From Brevundimonas sp. AAP58 (GTDB taxonomy: Bacteria > Pseudomonadota > Alphaproteobacteria > Caulobacterales > Caulobacteraceae), in assembly GCF_001295975.1 (NCBI RefSeq), contig NZ_LJHU01000042.1:1-52731 (forward strand): a stretch of 52,731 nt of DNA. The letters are read 5' to 3'. The notes beneath the pieces were generated by a model that worked only from the letters and a program-made list of their open reading frames with translations, was not told the origin of the DNA and searched no databases. A program made the position numbers and the translations under genes. Shown piece after piece: positions 52,414 through 52,731 of the stretch; the first letter of the stretch is position 1, and every line of letters begins with the position of its first letter.

Positions 52414-52731
52414 ATTCGCCGTCCGATGAACCAGCCGCCCGTGAAAGACGGGCCGCCCATGAACCAAGACATCCGCGCCCCGCGCGTCCTGCTGATCGAC
52501 CAGCACGGGGAAAAGCAGGGTGTGATGCCGACCTCCGCCGCTCTGGAGGCCGCCGAGGAGGCGGGGCTGGACCTGGTTCAGATCGTGTCGACGTCCGAGC
52601 CGCCGGTGGCCAAGATCCTCGACTACGGCAAGTTCCGTTTCCAGGAGCAGAAGAAGAAGGCCGAGGCGCGCAAGCGTCAGAAGGTCGTCGAGCTCAAGGA
52701 AATCAAGCTGCGCCCCAACATCGACGTCCAC
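52414..52731 (+). CDS. infC: Translation initiation factor IF-3 (cut by window end)
   Basis: Residues 1-106 are visible. The sequence [44 protein letters not shown] and [14 protein letters not shown] is diagnostic of IF-3, ending inside the C-terminal domain. IF-3 keeps the 30S subunit free and checks the start codon. The likely start is ATT at 52414, because TAAGGA lies 10 nt upstream; the first in-frame ATG at 52426 would be 22 nt from it. AUU starts of infC are known in E. coli, where IF-3 represses its own translation through the rare codon. The reading from ATT gives [13 protein letters not shown], similar to N-termini of other alphaproteobacterial IF-3. Confidence 0.93.
   Translation, partial: MRRPMNQPPVKDGPPMNQDIRAPRVLLIDQHGEKQGVMPTSAALEAAEEAGLDLVQIVSTSEPPVAKILDYGKFRFQEQKKKAEARKRQKVVELKEIKLRPNIDVH

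Overview
This 52.7 kb window is chromosomal DNA of a high-GC alphaproteobacterium, almost certainly one of the Caulobacteraceae and probably Brevundimonas (inference). The grounds are base composition (by eye about two thirds G+C), a Flp/Tad pilus locus in the Caulobacter order pilA-cpaABCDEF-tadBC, a TIGR02300-type acidic zinc-ribbon protein, a two-gene methylmalonyl-CoA mutase, and the order aroA-cmk-rpsA-ihfB. I see no prophage, insertion sequence, CRISPR array or rRNA operon. Most of the window is core genome.

Layout. 1-2.4 kb: Ala-rich tail of an unidentified gene with a strong terminator, then mnmC (tRNA wobble-uridine modification) and a small lipoprotein. 2.4-9.1 kb (minus): methylmalonyl-CoA mutase large and small subunits, separated by a perfect 31-bp inverted repeat, then two coupled secreted amidohydrolases, one of which lacks the HxH metal site. 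9.2-14.9 kb: tRNA-Ala(GGC), the TIGR02300 protein, aroA-cmk-rpsA, ihfB and mscL. 14.9-20 kb: an acyltransferase-like protein, a methyltransferase divergent from a membrane protein/winged-helix regulator pair with a palindrome between them, then a tyrosine phosphatase coupled to pabB.

19.97-31.2 kb is the Flp pilus island. Three minus-strand genes (a stand-alone secretin N-domain protein, TadE and TadG-like) diverge from pilA, the prepilin peptidase cpaA and the tightly coupled cpaB-C-D-E-F-tadB-tadC run. Together these encode the pilin, its processing enzyme, outer-membrane secretin, pilotin-like lipoprotein, localisation ATPase, assembly motor and inner-membrane platform. TTAA (CtrA-like) half-sites cluster in the control regions.

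31.2-40 kb: SRPBCC protein, MFS transporter, a thioredoxin-like 2Fe-2S protein, M20 peptidase, GNAT acetyltransferase, rplU-rpmA (clear promoter, candidate leader attenuator and a 21-bp duplication over the rplU stop), an orphan gene, uvrC, a YdeI-like protein and a beta-carbonic anhydrase. 40-44.4 kb: a Phd/VapC toxin-antitoxin pair with a perfect operator palindrome, pgsA, cfa, and a two-gene metal-efflux-like unit (RcnA/NreB-like membrane protein plus His-rich CDF transporter). 44.6-52.7 kb: cytochrome c oxidase subunits II and I, a palindromic repeat element, apaG, a dCTP deaminase, a small coupled unknown, MFS-cupin, dapE, and infC (cut by the window end), which appears to start at AUU.

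No wholly new multi-gene system is evident. The best leads are the regulatory and structural details: the rplU leader, the infC start, the operator palindromes, the active/inactive amidohydrolase pair, the split secretin N-domain in the pilus locus, and the repeats.
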